Origin: Bradyrhizobium sp. CCGUVB4N
GTDB lineage: Bacteria > Pseudomonadota > Alphaproteobacteria > Rhizobiales > Xanthobacteraceae
DNA length: 64,000 nucleotides
Reading direction: 5' to 3'
Assembly: GCF_024199945.1 (NCBI RefSeq)
Contig: NZ_JANADP010000001.1
Location: forward strand, 3,844,001-3,908,000
Below are positions 52,637 to 61,155 of this stretch, in pieces (position 1 is the stretch's first letter; each line of letters begins with the position of its first letter). The notes under the pieces were generated by a model. That model ran no database searches, was not told the DNA's origin, and saw only the letters and a list, made by a program, of their open reading frames with translations. The position numbers and the translations under genes are program-made.

Positions 52637-54217
52637 ATGCGAACCTCGGCGAGCCGCGACGTCATCATCGGCATTGATGCCGGCACCTCCCTGATCAAGA
52701 CGGTTGCGTTCACGCGCGAAGGCCGGCAGCTCGGCGAGTTCTCGCTGCCCAACAGCTACACGATGTCCGCCGGCGGACATGTCGAGCAGGACATGGCGCG
52801 CACATGGAAAGATACCGTTGCGGCGCTGCGCGGCCTGGTCGCTGCCGTCCCCGATCTTGCCGCGCGCCTTGCGGCCATCGCCGTCACAGGGCAGGGCGAT
52901 GGCACCTGGCTGATCGACGATGATGGCCGCCCGGTCGCGCCGGCGCTGCTCTGGCTCGACTCCCGTGCCGCCGGCCTCGTTGACGACATCCGCTCCAGCG
53001 AGCGCAACGCGCCGCTCTATCGGCGGACCGGCTCGGGGCTCAATGCCTGCCAACAGGGACCGCAACTGGCCTGGCTGCAGGCGAACGCGCCGGCGAGCCT
53101 GTCACGTGCCCGCACCGCCTTCCATTGCAAGGACTGGCTCTATTTCCTGCTCACCGGCGAGCGTGCGACCGATCCGTCTGAGGCGACGTTCTCCTGTGGC
53201 GATTTCCGCAAGCGCCGCTTTGACGCGGAGGCCGCGCGCTTGATCGGCATCGCCGATTGCGCGAGCCTGTTTCCCGACGTCGTCGACGGCGTCGTGACGA
53301 CGCATCCGATGAGCGCCGGCGCCGCGCGCGAGACTGGCCTGCCCGAGGCCATTCCGGTGTCGCTGGGCTATGTCGACGTGATCTGCAACGCGCTCGGGGC
53401 GGGGCTCTACGATCCGGCGCCGGACGTCGGCTGCACCATCATCGGTTCGACCGGGATGCATATGCGGTTGGCGCCGGACGTCGACGCCGTGGTCCTCAAC
53501 GCCGAGGCGACCGGCTACACGATGCCGTTTCCGGTGCCCGGTCACTATGCCCAGATGCAATCCAACATGGCGGCAACGCTGAACATCGATTGGCTCCTCG
53601 ATCTCGCCCGCAACCTGCTCGCCGCTGAAGGCATCGCGCGCTCGCGCGCCGACCTGATCAGGCGGCTCGACGAGCGCGTGATGGAGGCGCGGCCCGGCGA
53701 GCTCCTGTTCCATCCCTTCATCTCCGATGCCGGCGAACGCGGGCCGTTCGTCGCGCACGAGGCCTGTGCGCAATTTCTGGGTCTGCGCACCCACCATGGC
53801 TATTGGGATCTGATGCGGGCGGTGATGGAGGGACTAGCCTTTGCGGCGCGCGATTGTTACGCGGCCATGGGTGCGTTGCCGCGCGACGTGCGTATCACCG
53901 GGGGCGCTGCGCGCAGCCGGGCGCTCGGCGCGATCCTCGGCGCTGCCCTTGAATGCAATATTCGCGTTTGCAGCCGCGGCGAGGCGGGAGCCGCCGGCGC
54001 AGCGATGATCGCGGCGGTGGCGACCGGCCTCTATCCGGACATGGCGGCCTGCACGGAGGAATGGGTGCAACCCTATCTCAATACGCCGCAGCCCCCCGAT
54101 GCGGAGCTCGCCGCGCATTATGCGCGGATGTTTCCGGCCTATCTGGATGCCAGGCTTGCGGCGCGACCGGTCTGGAAGCAGCTGGCTGCGTTGCGTGCGG
54201 GAGCGGGTCATGCCTGA
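52637..54217 (+). CDS. FGGY-family polyol kinase, EryA-like (erythritol-kinase-like)
   Basis: This 526-residue kinase begins DVIIGIDAGTSLIKTVAF (ATP motif). It then has IAVTGQGDGTWLID, LLWLDSRAAG, TAFHCKDWLYFLLTGERATDPSEATF, GYVDVICNALGAGLYDP and CTIIGSTGMHMRL. The C-terminal half carries LLFHPFISDAGERGPFV and VRITGGAARSRALGAILGAAL. The whole chain closely resembles EryA, erythritol kinase of Brucella and rhizobia, by my reading. The expected reaction is ATP-dependent phosphorylation of a terminal hydroxyl of a polyol; erythritol, adonitol or an arabitol are all candidates. The start is two bases after the ATPase 2 stop, and the end overlaps the dehydrogenase gene by eight bases. Confidence 0.82.
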   Translation: MRTSASRDVIIGIDAGTSLIKTVAFTREGRQLGEFSLPNSYTMSAGGHVEQDMARTWKDTVAALRGLVAAVPDLAARLAAIAVTGQGDGTWLIDDDGRPVAPALLWLDSRAAGLVDDIRSSERNAPLYRRTGSGLNACQQGPQLAWLQANAPASLSRARTAFHCKDWLYFLLTGERATDPSEATFSCGDFRKRRFDAEAARLIGIADCASLFPDVVDGVVTTHPMSAGAARETGLPEAIPVSLGYVDVICNALGAGLYDPAPDVGCTIIGSTGMHMRLAPDVDAVVLNAEATGYTMPFPVPGHYAQMQSNMAATLNIDWLLDLARNLLAAEGIARSRADLIRRLDERVMEARPGELLFHPFISDAGERGPFVAHEACAQFLGLRTHHGYWDLMRAVMEGLAFAARDCYAAMGALPRDVRITGGAARSRALGAILGAALECNIRVCSRGEAGAAGAAMIAAVATGLYPDMAACTEEWVQPYLNTPQPPDAELAAHYARMFPAYLDARLAARPVWKQLAALRAGAGHA

Positions 54218-55250
54218 GGTCATCGCCATCGTCGGAGACCGCTTCATGCTGCCGAGCGTCTTTGCCGAACGCATCACGGCAGCTTGCGGCAACGGCGTCG
54301 ACATCCGTATCCTGGAGCAGCCCTGGCCGGACGAGCCGATGGAGCACGGCTATGCCGGCTCGACGCTCGACGGCTTGAAGGAATTCATGGGTGACCCGGA
54401 TGAGGTCGCGGCGTTCATCGGGGACGCATCGCTCCTCGTCACGCATCTCGCGCCAGTCTCGCGATCGATGCTGGAGCGTCTGCCGAATCTCAAATTCATC
54501 GCGGTCTCGCGCGGCGGTCCCGTCAATATCGACATGCAGGCTGCGCGCGACCACAAGGTGCTCGTGGTCAACACGCCCGGCCGCAACGCGAGCGCTGTGG
54601 CCGAGTTCACCATCGGTGCCATGCTCGCCGAAACCCGTCTGATCCGCAGCGGGCATGAATCCCTGCGCGGCGGAGAATGGCGCGGCGATCTCTATCGCGC
54701 CGACCGTACCGGGCGCGAGCTCGGCGAGATGACGGTCGGTATCGTCGGTTATGGCGCGATCGGCACCCGCGTCGTGAAGCTGCTCAAGGCGTTCGGCTGC
54801 CGGATCCTGGTGACCGATCCCTATGTCCAGCTCAGCGCCCAGGATCGCAATGACGGCGTCGAGCACGTTGCGCTCGCCGACCTCCTGTCGCGCGCGGATG
54901 TGATCAGCCTGCATGCACGCGTGACCGCCGAGACCACCGGCTTCATCGATCGCGCGGCGCTGGCAAGGGTCAAGCCCGGCTGTATCTTCATCAACACGGC
55001 GCGCGGGCCGCTGGTCGACTACGCGGCGCTCTTCGAGGCCCTGTCGGCAGGCCGGCTTGCCGGCGCCATGCTCGACACCTTTGCGGTCGAACCGGTGCCG
55101 CCGGACTGGCCGCTCCTGCAACTGCCGAACGTGACGCTGACGCCGCACATTGCCGGGGCCTCGTTACGCACCGTCACCATTGCCGCCGACCAGGCGGCCG
55201 AGGAGGTTCGCCGCTATCTTGTCGGCGAGCCGCCGCTCAATCCGTGCTGA
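54210..55250 (+). CDS. D-isomer-specific 2-hydroxyacid dehydrogenase family protein
   Basis: This 346-residue NAD(P)-dependent enzyme has the nucleotide-binding MTVGIVGYGAIGTRVVKLLKAFG (GxGxxG), catalytic Arg in INTARGPLVD, catalytic Glu in DTFAVEPV and catalytic His in LTPHIAGAS. The ATG at 54210 overlaps the kinase gene by eight bases, so the two are likely coupled. The family reduces 2-keto acids to D-2-hydroxyacids or the reverse. It is not part of the classical erythritol pathway. It may handle a 2-hydroxy acid derived from the aldolase product, for example glycolate or glyoxylate. Confidence 0.85.
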   Translation: MPEVIAIVGDRFMLPSVFAERITAACGNGVDIRILEQPWPDEPMEHGYAGSTLDGLKEFMGDPDEVAAFIGDASLLVTHLAPVSRSMLERLPNLKFIAVSRGGPVNIDMQAARDHKVLVVNTPGRNASAVAEFTIGAMLAETRLIRSGHESLRGGEWRGDLYRADRTGRELGEMTVGIVGYGAIGTRVVKLLKAFGCRILVTDPYVQLSAQDRNDGVEHVALADLLSRADVISLHARVTAETTGFIDRAALARVKPGCIFINTARGPLVDYAALFEALSAGRLAGAMLDTFAVEPVPPDWPLLQLPNVTLTPHIAGASLRTVTIAADQAAEEVRRYLVGEPPLNPC

Positions 55251-55269
55251 AGACGAAAGGTGTTTTGCC

Positions 55270-56007
55270 ATGACTCGTGAGGAGCGACAGTTGCGCGAGG
55301 CGATCATCGCCAAATGTCGGTGGATGAACGCATCGGGGCTCAATCAGGGGACGTCGGGCAACATCTCCGCCCGCTACAAGGACCGGATGCTGATCACGCC
55401 GTCGGCAACGCCCTATGATGCGATGAAGCCGGAGATGATCGCCTCGATGCCGCTCGAGGGTGAATATGGCAGCTGGGATGGACCTTTGCAGCCGTCGACC
55501 GAATGGCGCTTTCACCTCGACATCATGCGCGGCCGGCCCGATGTCGGAGGCGTCGTCCACACTCATTCGACCTATGCGACCGTGCTGGCCATCGCGCACA
55601 AGCCGATCCCGGCCTGCCACTATATGATGGCCGCGTTCGGCGGCAACGATGTCCGTTGCGCCGGCTATGCGCGCTACGGCACCGCGGAGCTGTCGGAGCT
55701 GGCGCTCGCTGCGCTCGAAGGCCGCAACGGCTGCCTGCTCGCCAATCACGGGATGATCGCGGTTGGTGCCAACCTCGACAAGGCGATGTGGCTTGCGGTC
55801 GAGCTCGAGACCATTGCGCGCCAATATTATCTCTCGCTCGCGCTCGGTGGGCCGCACATTCTCAGCGAAGCGGAGATCGGAGATACGGCAAAGGGATTCT
55901 CGACCTACGGCTTGCAGCAGCCGAAAGCGAAGCCGGGCAAGGCGCGCGCGCCGGCAAAGGCCGCGGCGCGGCGGCGGATCGAGAAGAAGCGCAGCAGGAC
56001 GCGATGA
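55270..56007 (+). CDS. Class II aldolase/epimerase family protein (L-fuculose-1-phosphate-aldolase-like)
   Basis: This 245-residue protein has ASGLNQGTSGNISARY (phosphate loop), LITPSATPYDAMKPE, metal-binding VVHTHSTYATVLAIAH and NGCLLANHGMIAV, all typical of class II aldolases that act on ketose 1-phosphates. Its last ~30 residues are a basic tail (GKARAPAKAAARRRIEKKRSRTR) that is not usual for the family. It is coupled by ATGA to the GlpD/EryB-like gene, whose expected product would be a ketose 1-phosphate. A pentulose-5-phosphate 4-epimerase role is the main alternative. Confidence 0.82.
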   Translation: MTREERQLREAIIAKCRWMNASGLNQGTSGNISARYKDRMLITPSATPYDAMKPEMIASMPLEGEYGSWDGPLQPSTEWRFHLDIMRGRPDVGGVVHTHSTYATVLAIAHKPIPACHYMMAAFGGNDVRCAGYARYGTAELSELALAALEGRNGCLLANHGMIAVGANLDKAMWLAVELETIARQYYLSLALGGPHILSEAEIGDTAKGFSTYGLQQPKAKPGKARAPAKAAARRRIEKKRSRTR

Positions 56008-57512
56008 CGGAGACTGCGCCGGACACGGGCAGGGTTCACGGGCTGGTCGACATCGCGATTATCGGTGGTGGCATAAACGGGGCCGGCATTGCGCGCGATG
56101 CAGCTGGTCGAGGCCTTAAGGTCCTGTTGTGCGAGAAGGGCGACTTTGCGGAAGGCACCTCGTCGCGCTCGGGCAAGCTCGTTCACGGTGGCCTGCGCTA
56201 TCTCGAATATTACGAGTTTCGTCTGGTGCGCGAAGCGCTGATCGAGCGCGAGGTGCTGCTCGCGTCCGCACCTCATATCATCTGGCCGATGCGTTTCGTG
56301 TTGCCGCACTCGCCGGAGCAGCGGCCGGCCTGGCTGATCCGCACTGGGTTGTTGCTCTACGACCATCTCGGTGGCCGCAAGCGCCTGCCGTCGAGCCGGA
56401 GCCTCGACCTTGCGCATGCGCCAGAGGGCGCACCGTTGCGCGCCGAATTTCGCCGCGGCTTTGAATATTCGGACTGTTGGGTCGACGATGCCCGGCTGGT
56501 GATCCTGAACCTGGTCGATGCCGCGCAGAACCGCGCCATCATCCTGCCGCGCACCCGTGCCGTGCAGGCACGCCGCGAGGATGACGCCTGGCTTCTCGAG
56601 ATGCGGGGTGAGGACGGCCAGACGCAAGTCGTGCGGTCCCGCGCGCTGATCAACGCCGCCGGCCCCTGGGTTCAGGATGTGGTGCAGAGCGTTGCGGGCC
56701 TGAACTCCGCCCACAGCGTGCGTCTCGTCAAGGGCAGCCACATCGTGGTGCCGAAGTTCTGGAGCGGATCGCAAGCCTATCTGCTTCAGAACGAGGACCG
56801 CCGCGTGATCTTCGTCAATCCCTACGAGGATAATCTCGCGCTGATCGGCACGACCGACATTCCCTATCAAGGCAAGGCCGAGGACGTTGCGATCGGCACG
56901 GACGAGACCGCCTATCTCTTGCAGGTGCTGACCCGCTACTTCCGGACGCCGCCGCAGGAGAACGAGATCGTGCACAGGTTTTCCGGCGTCCGGCCGCTCT
57001 ATGATGACAATGCCGAAAATCCCTCGGCGGTGACGCGCGACTATGCGTTCGAAGTTCACGGTGCGGTTGATGCGCCGCCGCTGCTTTCCATCTTCGGTGG
57101 GAAGATTACGACGTACCGCAAGCTCGCCGAGCAGGCGCTCCAGCGGCTCGCGCCGTGGTTTCTGAAGATGCAGCCGGCCTGGACCGCAGGCCGCCCCCTG
57201 CCTGGCGGCGACATCGCGGGCACGTTCGATGATTTCTCGTTCGGACTGGCGCGCGACTATCCGGATCTTCCGCGAAAGTTGATTCACCACTATGCGCGTC
57301 TCTACGGGACGCGCGCGAGAGAGCTGCTGGGCTCGGCCCGCATTTCGGCCGATCTCGGTCGTCACTATGGCGGCGACTTCTATGAATGCGAAGAAATCTT
57401 TCTCAGAGAGAAAGAGTGGGCGAGCCGCGCTGGAGATTTCCTGGACCGGCGCACCAAGCATGGCTTGCATCTGACGTCAGCGCAGCGGGTTGCGTTCGAA
57501 GCTCGCATCTAG
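56004..57512 (+). CDS. FAD-dependent glycerol-3-phosphate/polyol-phosphate dehydrogenase (GlpD/EryB-like)
   Basis: This 502-residue flavoprotein begins with the FAD motif DIAIIGGGINGAGIARDAAGRGLKVLLCEKGDFAEGTSSRSGKLVHGGLRYLE. It then has INAAGPWVQDV, VRLVKGSHIVVP, LIGTTDIPYQG and the C-terminal FGGKITTYRKLAEQAL. GlpD-type enzymes are membrane-associated and pass electrons to quinone. In this locus, next to EryA-like and EryD-like genes, an EryB-like role (oxidation of a polyol phosphate at C2) is more likely than general glycerol metabolism. ATG at 56004 overlaps the aldolase stop (ATGA). It is the last gene of the operon. Confidence 0.87.
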   Translation: MTETAPDTGRVHGLVDIAIIGGGINGAGIARDAAGRGLKVLLCEKGDFAEGTSSRSGKLVHGGLRYLEYYEFRLVREALIEREVLLASAPHIIWPMRFVLPHSPEQRPAWLIRTGLLLYDHLGGRKRLPSSRSLDLAHAPEGAPLRAEFRRGFEYSDCWVDDARLVILNLVDAAQNRAIILPRTRAVQARREDDAWLLEMRGEDGQTQVVRSRALINAAGPWVQDVVQSVAGLNSAHSVRLVKGSHIVVPKFWSGSQAYLLQNEDRRVIFVNPYEDNLALIGTTDIPYQGKAEDVAIGTDETAYLLQVLTRYFRTPPQENEIVHRFSGVRPLYDDNAENPSAVTRDYAFEVHGAVDAPPLLSIFGGKITTYRKLAEQALQRLAPWFLKMQPAWTAGRPLPGGDIAGTFDDFSFGLARDYPDLPRKLIHHYARLYGTRARELLGSARISADLGRHYGGDFYECEEIFLREKEWASRAGDFLDRRTKHGLHLTSAQRVAFEARI

Positions 57513-57566
57513 ACGGCAGGCACATCCAACCGCGATAGTCGGCGATCTCCGATCGACCTCGATCAT

Positions 57567-58436
57567 CTACTGCCTGGGATTCAGTGCGCTATTCAAGCCA
57601 TCACCGATCAGGTTGAAGCCGATCACAAGGGCGATGATTGCGAGACCGGGGAAGAAGGCCATCCACGGCGCCTCGCTGAGGAACTGCCGCGCGACATCGA
57701 GCATGGAGCCCCAAGAGGGGGCCGGTGGCAATTGACCAAGACCAAGGAAGGCGAGGCTCGCCTCAGCCAGGACCGCAATCGCCATCGTGAGGGTCGCCTG
57801 GACGATCGTCGGTGCGAGCACATTGGGCAGGACCTGCCCGGTCAGAATGGCGAAATGACCCAACCCCTGAGCGCGCGCCGCCGCGATGTAATCCTCGGTG
57901 CGGACAACCAGTGTCTCGGCGCGTGCAACGCGGACGAAGACTGGAATCGCCGAAATGCCGATCGCGATCATTGCATTCTGGAGGCTGGGACCCAGGAATG
58001 CGGCCAGCGCGATCGCGAGGACGAGAAACGGGCAGGCGAGGAGAGCATCCGCAATGCGCGAGATCGCCATGTCGGCGACACCGCCGAAATAACCTGCAAT
58101 GAGACCGAACGGCAGGCCGATCAGCACCGCAACGGTCACGGAAACCATGCCGGCCGCGAGCGACGCCTGCGTTCCGAAGATGACCCGAGACAGCACATCG
58201 CGGCCGAGATCATCCGTGCCAAACCAGTGCACTGCATTGGGCGCAGCACGAATCGCCATCCAATCCGGCGTATTCGGATCGTAGGGCGAGATCCATGTTG
58301 CGAACACCGCCAGCACGACGAAGAACAGGATGATCGCGCCGCCAATCACCGCGGACGGCTCGCGCAGCAAGCGACGAAGTTCAGAGCGCCCACCTGTGCG
58401 CATTTGAGCAGGGGCTGGTGCCTCAATCGTGCTCAT
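57567..58436 (-). CDS. Peptide ABC permease, DppC/OppC-like
   Basis: This 289-residue inner-membrane permease has the DppC N-terminus (LLREPSAVIGGAIILFFVVLAVFATWISPYDPN), WFGTDDLGRDVLSRVIFGTQASLAAG and the EAA-type loop YIAAARAQGLGHFAILTGQVLPNVLAPTIVQATL, with about six membrane segments. It overlaps the DppB-like gene by ATGA. It is the last gene of the minus-strand importer operon and convergent with the EryB-like gene, so no ATPase gene follows it. Confidence 0.9.
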   Translation of the reverse strand: MSTIEAPAPAQMRTGGRSELRRLLREPSAVIGGAIILFFVVLAVFATWISPYDPNTPDWMAIRAAPNAVHWFGTDDLGRDVLSRVIFGTQASLAAGMVSVTVAVLIGLPFGLIAGYFGGVADMAISRIADALLACPFLVLAIALAAFLGPSLQNAMIAIGISAIPVFVRVARAETLVVRTEDYIAAARAQGLGHFAILTGQVLPNVLAPTIVQATLTMAIAVLAEASLAFLGLGQLPPAPSWGSMLDVARQFLSEAPWMAFFPGLAIIALVIGFNLIGDGLNSALNPRQ

Positions 58437-59425
58437 GACCTGAGCCTTGGATTGAGCAGCACATAGGCGACGTCGGCAATCAGGCTCATCAGAAGAAATA
58501 CCGCCGCCGTACAGAGCACGACAGCCTGAACCACGGCATAATCGCGGCTGAACACGCCATCGACGACCATCTTGCCGAAACCGGGGATCGAAAAGACCTG
58601 CTCGGTCAACACTGCGCCGGCCAGTAGCTCGCCGAACTGCAACGTACCCAGCGTGACCACCGGGATGAGCGCATTCGGCAGAGCATGGCGCAGCACGATG
58701 GTGCGTTCGCGGACGCCCTTCGCGCGGGCGGTCCGGACATAGTCCTGCTTCATCGCCTCGATCATCGCACCGCGGACATGGCGCATCATGATCGCAGCCG
58801 TGCCCGTGCCCAGCACCAAAGCGGGCATAAGCATCGAGATCAGGTTGCGGCCGATACTTTCAGACGGCGGAACGAAACCTCCCGCCGGCAGCCAGCCGAG
58901 GTTCACCGAGAAGAGAAGGATCATCATGATCCCCAGCCAGAAATGCGGAATGGAAAGTCCGGCGAGCCCGAAAAGACTGGCGCCATAGTCGAGTGGCGTC
59001 CCGCGCCCGAGCGCCGCGACGATCCCGATCGGCACCCCGACGAGCAGCGCGACCAGCATCGACAGGATCGCGAGCTCGATGGTCACCGGCAGTTTTTCCG
59101 CCAGCATGGTGCCGATAGGCAGGCGGGTGCGGACCGACGTGCCGAAATCGCCGTGCACCAAGGCCTTCAGCCAAATGCCGTATTGCACCGGAATCGGCTC
59201 ATTGAAGCGATATTTGTGCCGAAGATACTCGATGACCTCAGGATTGCGCTCTTCCCCGGCCAGCGCCAGCGCCGGGTCGCCGGGCAGCAGCTTCTGCAGA
59301 CCGAACACCATCATCGACACGAGCAACAAGGTCGGCAGCAGGACGGCAAGGCGACGCAGAAGCAGGGTCTTCATCGGAGCAGACAGGTCCTCACGTGAGG
59401 AAAAGCGCGAGACGTTGCGCGTCAA
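58433..59425 (-). CDS. Peptide ABC permease, DppB/OppB-like
   Basis: This 330-residue permease has the family N-terminus MKTLLLRRLAVLLPTLLLVSMMVFGLQKLLPGDPA, HKYRFNEPIPVQYGIWLKALVHGDFGTS and the EAA loop YVRTARAKGVRERTIVLRHALPNALIPVVTLG. TTG at 59425 overlaps the binding-protein stop; ATG at 59374, 17 codons later, sits right at the family start and is an equally good choice. It has about six membrane segments and pairs with the DppC-like protein. Confidence 0.88.
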   Translation of the reverse strand: MTRNVSRFSSREDLSAPMKTLLLRRLAVLLPTLLLVSMMVFGLQKLLPGDPALALAGEERNPEVIEYLRHKYRFNEPIPVQYGIWLKALVHGDFGTSVRTRLPIGTMLAEKLPVTIELAILSMLVALLVGVPIGIVAALGRGTPLDYGASLFGLAGLSIPHFWLGIMMILLFSVNLGWLPAGGFVPPSESIGRNLISMLMPALVLGTGTAAIMMRHVRGAMIEAMKQDYVRTARAKGVRERTIVLRHALPNALIPVVTLGTLQFGELLAGAVLTEQVFSIPGFGKMVVDGVFSRDYAVVQAVVLCTAAVFLLMSLIADVAYVLLNPRLRS

Positions 59426-60933
59426 TTCACGGGCTTGACGCCCACCAGACGCAAGAGTCCGTCCGGCACCATGACGATGCCGCCGACCGATTTGCGAGCG
59501 GCAAAGAACCAGTTGGGGTGGTAGAGAGGAATCGACGAGAGCGCGCTCAGGTAAATGTCAGTCGCTTTCGCGTAGAGGGCCTTGCGCTTGGCTTCGTCGG
59601 CCTCGCCTCGCGCCTGAGTCAGGATCGCATCGAGATCCTTGTTGCAATATTTGTTGACGTTCTGGGAGCCTGCGCAGCTGAAGAATGCGACCAGTGTGGA
59701 ATCCGGGTCGGCACGGCCGCTCCAGTTGCCGATGTAGGCTTCGAAATTGCCGTTCAAGTAGCGCTCAATGGCAGTGGTTGTTTCCATAGGCAGCAGCTTC
59801 ACGTCGAAGCCAGCCTCGGCCGCCATTGACTGCATGATCTGTGCGACGCGGGAATCGCCGGCAGCGTTCTCGTACTGCAGTTCGACCGGGACGCGCGTCA
59901 TTCCAGCCGCTGCAATCAGCGCCTTGGCTTTGGCGACGTCGCGAGCCGGCGCCTTGTGTGCGCTATCGTAGAACGGAGATGACGGAGGAATCATCTGATT
60001 GTCCGCCAGAAACTCGCCGTTGAAGGCAACGCGATTGATGACATTGCGATCGATCGCAAGCTCGAAGGCCTGTCGCAGCGTCGCGTTCTTGCCGAGTGGC
60101 GTATCGGCCTTGGCGCCCGCGCCGACATTGAACATCAGATGCGAAACTGCGAGCCCCTGGCCCGAATGAAGCGTGAGATTGGGGTCGTCGCGCACGGTCT
60201 TGAGATCGGTGGGAGCGACGCGTTCCGCGAGCTCAAGATCGCCCGCTCGTACCCGCGACAATCGCACGGTCGAGTCAGGCACGTAGTAGTAGACGACCTC
60301 GTCGTAGCCGACGGCTCCGGCGTTCCAGTAGCCGGGATATTTCTTGAGGCGAATGAGGTCGCGCGACTTGCGCTCGACGAATTGATACGGACCGGCACAG
60401 ACGGGCGCAGCCGCGAGCTCGCCGGCTTTCTCCGTGGCGGCCTTGGGCGACACCATCATGCCGGCGCGATCGCTGAGATTGGCAAGCAGCGGCACGAACG
60501 GTTCCGACAGGGTGAACTTGACCTTGTCCGCCGCAAGGGCCTCGACGCTCACGATCGGCGCCAGTTCGGCCTTGCGCTTCGAATCCGGCATCGTTTTCAT
60601 GCGCTCGATATTGAACTTGACCGCCGCCGCATCAAACGCGGTGCCATCGTGGAACGTGACGTTCTTGCGCAAGGTAAAGGTGATCGACTTGCCGTCGGCG
60701 GCCCAATCCCAAGCCTCTGCCAGCTGCGGCACGATCTTGAGATCGGGGGAGATATCGACAAGTTTGTCGCACAGCGCCGCGAACACGAAGCGGCCGGTAT
60801 AAGTTCCGCTGAGTGCGGGGTCGAGCGCATCGGGATCGTCCTGGATGCCGACTCGCAATGTCGCTGCACCGGCCGACACGAGGCCGGATCCGATCATCAC
60901 AATTGCCGCCAACGCTGTGCCGATCCGCTTCAT
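59422..60933 (-). CDS. Peptide/oligopeptide ABC-binding protein, DppA/GsiB-like (SBP family 5)
   Basis: This 503-residue periplasmic receptor starts with a signal peptide (MKRIGTALAAIVMIGSGLVSAGAA). It has LRVGIQDDPDALDPALSGTYTGRFVFAALCDKLVDISPDLKIVPQLAEAW, ITFTLRKNVTFHDGTAFDAAAVKFNIERM and AYIGNWSGRADPDSTLVAFFSCAGSQNVNKYCN, typical of the SBP_bac_5 family. AAAGGA six to seven bases before ATG 60933 supports that start over upstream ATGs. It is first in the dpp-like operon. Its neighbour, a gamma-glutamyltransferase, suggests a glutathione-like or gamma-glutamyl peptide as ligand. Confidence 0.88.
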   Translation of the reverse strand: MKRIGTALAAIVMIGSGLVSAGAATLRVGIQDDPDALDPALSGTYTGRFVFAALCDKLVDISPDLKIVPQLAEAWDWAADGKSITFTLRKNVTFHDGTAFDAAAVKFNIERMKTMPDSKRKAELAPIVSVEALAADKVKFTLSEPFVPLLANLSDRAGMMVSPKAATEKAGELAAAPVCAGPYQFVERKSRDLIRLKKYPGYWNAGAVGYDEVVYYYVPDSTVRLSRVRAGDLELAERVAPTDLKTVRDDPNLTLHSGQGLAVSHLMFNVGAGAKADTPLGKNATLRQAFELAIDRNVINRVAFNGEFLADNQMIPPSSPFYDSAHKAPARDVAKAKALIAAAGMTRVPVELQYENAAGDSRVAQIMQSMAAEAGFDVKLLPMETTTAIERYLNGNFEAYIGNWSGRADPDSTLVAFFSCAGSQNVNKYCNKDLDAILTQARGEADEAKRKALYAKATDIYLSALSSIPLYHPNWFFAARKSVGGIVMVPDGLLRLVGVKPVN

Positions 60934-61004
60934 GCGAATTCCTTTCATCCAGGCTTCTCTGCCGAGGCTCTGCTGTCGAACGGCAAGACAAGCACGCCAA
61001 ACCA

Positions 61005-61029
61005 GATTTGTAAACGTAGAGAACAAATC
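61005..61029. promoter_or_regulatory. 7-11-7 inverted repeat in the divergent region; candidate ROK operator
   Basis: GATTTGT (61005-61011) and ACAAATC (61023-61029) form a perfect inverted repeat with an 11-base spacer, between the DppA-like start (60933, minus) and the ROK gene (61156, plus). A TATAAT occurs at 61057-61062 nearby on the plus strand. AT-rich palindromes are typical NagC/XylR sites. Shared control of both operons is inference. Confidence 0.4.
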
Positions 61030-61155
61030 GACTTATGGCGTAGAAGAGAGCTATATTATAATACCTATTATGAGCAGAAATCAGCCGCTCTAGCCCTCTT
61101 GACGGATGGTCGCGGTCGGCATTAGTTCGGTATATTGACGAATTGGATCAGGTTC

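Noticed and set aside
56004..57512. Plain GlpD of glycerol metabolism
   Set aside because: Not excluded by sequence, but the EryA/EryD-like partners and coupling to an aldolase make a polyol-phosphate role more likely; the call keeps both names.
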